A stretch of 64,000 bases of DNA from positions 4,447,501 to 4,511,500 of the forward strand of contig NZ_CP034683.1 of the NCBI RefSeq assembly GCF_003990335.1, in the 5' to 3' direction. Positions 62,762-64,000 of this stretch are shown here, piece after piece. This stretch comes from Rheinheimera mangrovi (GTDB lineage: Bacteria > Pseudomonadota > Gammaproteobacteria > Enterobacterales > Alteromonadaceae). The position numbers and the translations under genes are program-made. How positions within the stretch are numbered: the stretch's first letter is position 1; each line of letters opens with the position of its first letter. Under the pieces are notes generated by a model that made no database searches, had not been told where the DNA came from, and saw only the letters and a list, made by a program, of their open reading frames with translations.

Positions 62762-63673
62762 TTATGGCAATTCGGGGAATATCTCTCTGTCACTTAGCGC
62801 TGTAATCAGTGCATCAAATACCAACCTGACCCGGTCAGGTACAGGGCCACGCTGGGGCCTGTAGACAGACAAAGGCCAGGGTTTGGGATCAAGTTCGGGG
62901 AGTAGACGTACTAAAGCGCCAGAGCGCAGATGAGGAATAGCCATACAAGAAGCCAGTTGCGATACGCCCAGCCCAGCTAAAGTTGCATCGGCTTCTGTTT
63001 CAGAATCATCTGCGACAAAACTAATTTTTTTGGGCGACCATTGCTGGCCCTCATGAAAATACCAGTGCCAGGCCCGGCCTGTCGCTTTGTCCATCAAGGC
63101 TGTTGTCGGCAGTTCTGCCAGTTGCTCTAAGTCCTGCGGGCTATGGTGTTTTGCCAGCAACAACGGGCTGGCTGTCAAAAACAAGCCAACATTGGCGACT
63201 TTCCGGGCAATAAAACCATTATCCCGGATCAATCCAATCCGCACTCCTACATCAATTTGTTCGTCCACTACATCCGCAATCTGATCTGACAAACGCAGGT
63301 CGAGCTGTAACGCAGGATGCTGTTGCGCCAGAGCACTCAGTACAGGCATCAGCACAGGCCGAATCACTCTCGGAGCCGCCAGCCGCACTAATCCGGCAAT
63401 AGCATGATTTAAAACTGCCTGATGCTGCTGAAACAATGCATCCAATTGCTGCAGAGTGCTTTTCGCCTGCATTGCAAAACCTTCAGCAAAAACGGTCAGC
63501 CGGATATGGCGGGTACTGCGATGAAACAACACTTCACCCGTACTTTGCTCCAGTTGCTGCACTGCTCTGGTGACTGCCTGAGGTGAAATACCTAACCTTA
63601 CAGCTGCGGCTTTAAAACTGTCACTTTCTGCCGCAGTACAAAAAATCCGCAGCAATTCAACTTTGTTCAACAT
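62762..63673 (-). CDS. LysR-family transcriptional regulator
   Basis: A 303-aa LysR regulator. w[63 protein letters not shown]; effector domain 90-295 with [26 protein letters not shown]. It is divergent from the SDR gene and probably regulates it through the dyads at 63679-63725. Confidence 0.93.
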   Translation of the reverse strand: MLNKVELLRIFCTAAESDSFKAAAVRLGISPQAVTRAVQQLEQSTGEVLFHRSTRHIRLTVFAEGFAMQAKSTLQQLDALFQQHQAVLNHAIAGLVRLAAPRVIRPVLMPVLSALAQQHPALQLDLRLSDQIADVVDEQIDVGVRIGLIRDNGFIARKVANVGLFLTASPLLLAKHHSPQDLEQLAELPTTALMDKATGRAWHWYFHEGQQWSPKKISFVADDSETEADATLAGLGVSQLASCMAIPHLRSGALVRLLPELDPKPWPLSVYRPQRGPVPDRVRLVFDALITALSDREIFPELP

Positions 63674-63678
63674 TAATT

Positions 63679-63725
63679 ATTCCAAAATAAGGAATTATAA
63701 AATCAAAATATTTCCATTTTTTGGA
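63679..63725. promoter_or_regulatory. Dyads in LysR/SDR divergent region
   Basis: ATTCC-N7-GGAAT (63679-63695) is just before the LysR start; TCCA-N5-TGGA (63713-63725) follows. The first fits a LysR-type box length only roughly. Both contain TCC/GGA half sites. Confidence 0.4.
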
Positions 63726-63791
63726 TTTGTCTATCACTTCATACTGAACAGGTCGAAATTAATCAGATGCCACTCAACTGAGGATAAAACC

Positions 63792-64000
63792 ATGAGTCAG
63801 AATATTTCAGGAAAAACTGTAGTGATCACAGGTGCCAGCAGCGGTTTAGGGGAAGCCACGGCTTACCATCTGGCCAGTCTGGGTGCCAGGGTTGTATTAG
63901 GCGCACGTCGCGAAGACAAACTGCAGCAGATAGCAGCACACATCGAAGCCAAAGGCGGACAAGCCGCTTATCTGGTGACGGATGTCACTAAAGCCAGCGA
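63792..64000 (+). CDS. Short-chain dehydrogenase/reductase, N-terminal part
   Basis: NAD(P)-dependent oxidoreductase cut by the window edge after 69 residues. [45 protein letters not shown] shows the Rossmann glycine motif TGASSGLG and the Arg-rich cofactor loop; VTDVTKAS is the next strand. Divergent from the LysR gene, its probable regulator. Substrate not visible. Confidence 0.93.
   Translation, partial: MSQNISGKTVVITGASSGLGEATAYHLASLGARVVLGARREDKLQQIAAHIEAKGGQAAYLVTDVTKAS

Overview
The window looks like chromosome from a heterotrophic, plant-polysaccharide-degrading gammaproteobacterium of the Alteromonadales/Chromatiaceae kind (Rheinheimera- or Alishewanella-like). This is inferred from protein style (XylA, XylB, XylR, YajR, SSB and UvrA close to enterobacterial forms), glutamine-rich proteins, moderate GC, and the many secreted hydrolases. 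No rRNA, tRNA or CRISPR array was seen. Both ends cut genes: a GPH-family symporter at the left and a short-chain dehydrogenase at the right.

Positions 1-22100 form a xylan/pentose utilisation locus. It holds two sugar importers, aldose epimerase, a GH10 xylanase, xylA and xylB, the XylR activator, a GH43 lipoprotein, a GH115 alpha-glucuronidase translationally coupled to it, a dedicated transaldolase and transketolase, a GH9 glucanase and a secreted GH13 enzyme. Polymer is cut outside or in the periplasm, xylose is imported, isomerised and phosphorylated, and xylulose 5-phosphate goes straight into the non-oxidative pentose phosphate pathway. A similar AT-rich box lies in three promoter regions here (about 749, 7264 and 8972) and is a candidate XylR site. 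An AT-rich HEPN-like orphan gene (4656-5393) interrupts the locus. A GH51 arabinofuranosidase at 45741 completes arabinoxylan breakdown at a distance.

Positions 22144-32728 carry two divergent regulator/target pairs (LysR with an MFS exporter; a CGNR zinc-finger protein with an alpha/beta hydrolase), then yajR-ssb divergent from uvrA with a LexA-like box between them, and an orphan HNH endonuclease. Positions 32807-37284 are a probable Fur-controlled iron-uptake operon (TonB receptor, two small membrane proteins, PepSY reductase-like protein). Positions 39208-44654 hold two paralogous secreted amidohydrolases around a two-component system whose small leader gene seems frameshifted; a 19-nt sequence is repeated exactly upstream of two of these transcription units.

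From 44918 on the region is more accessory. A DUF465 gene is split by a 262-bp MITE-like element with imperfect inverted ends and a TA duplication. A HigBA toxin-antitoxin pair lies back to back with a BlaI-type repressor, a BlaR1-like M56 protease fused to an M23 (LytM) peptidase, a class C beta-lactamase-like protein and an esterase. Two perfect dyads lie in that promoter. This candidate cell-wall-sensing operon is the most interesting system in the window. The right end carries a RIO kinase/isochorismatase/YbaN cluster, a DsbD-redoxin pair, a secreted M17 aminopeptidase, a DUF817 membrane protein and a LysR/SDR divergent pair.

About eleven copies of a GC-rich palindrome (core GGGCGGGT-loop-ACCCGCCC with a CCTAC tail) sit only between genes, mostly in inverted pairs, like REP/BIME elements.
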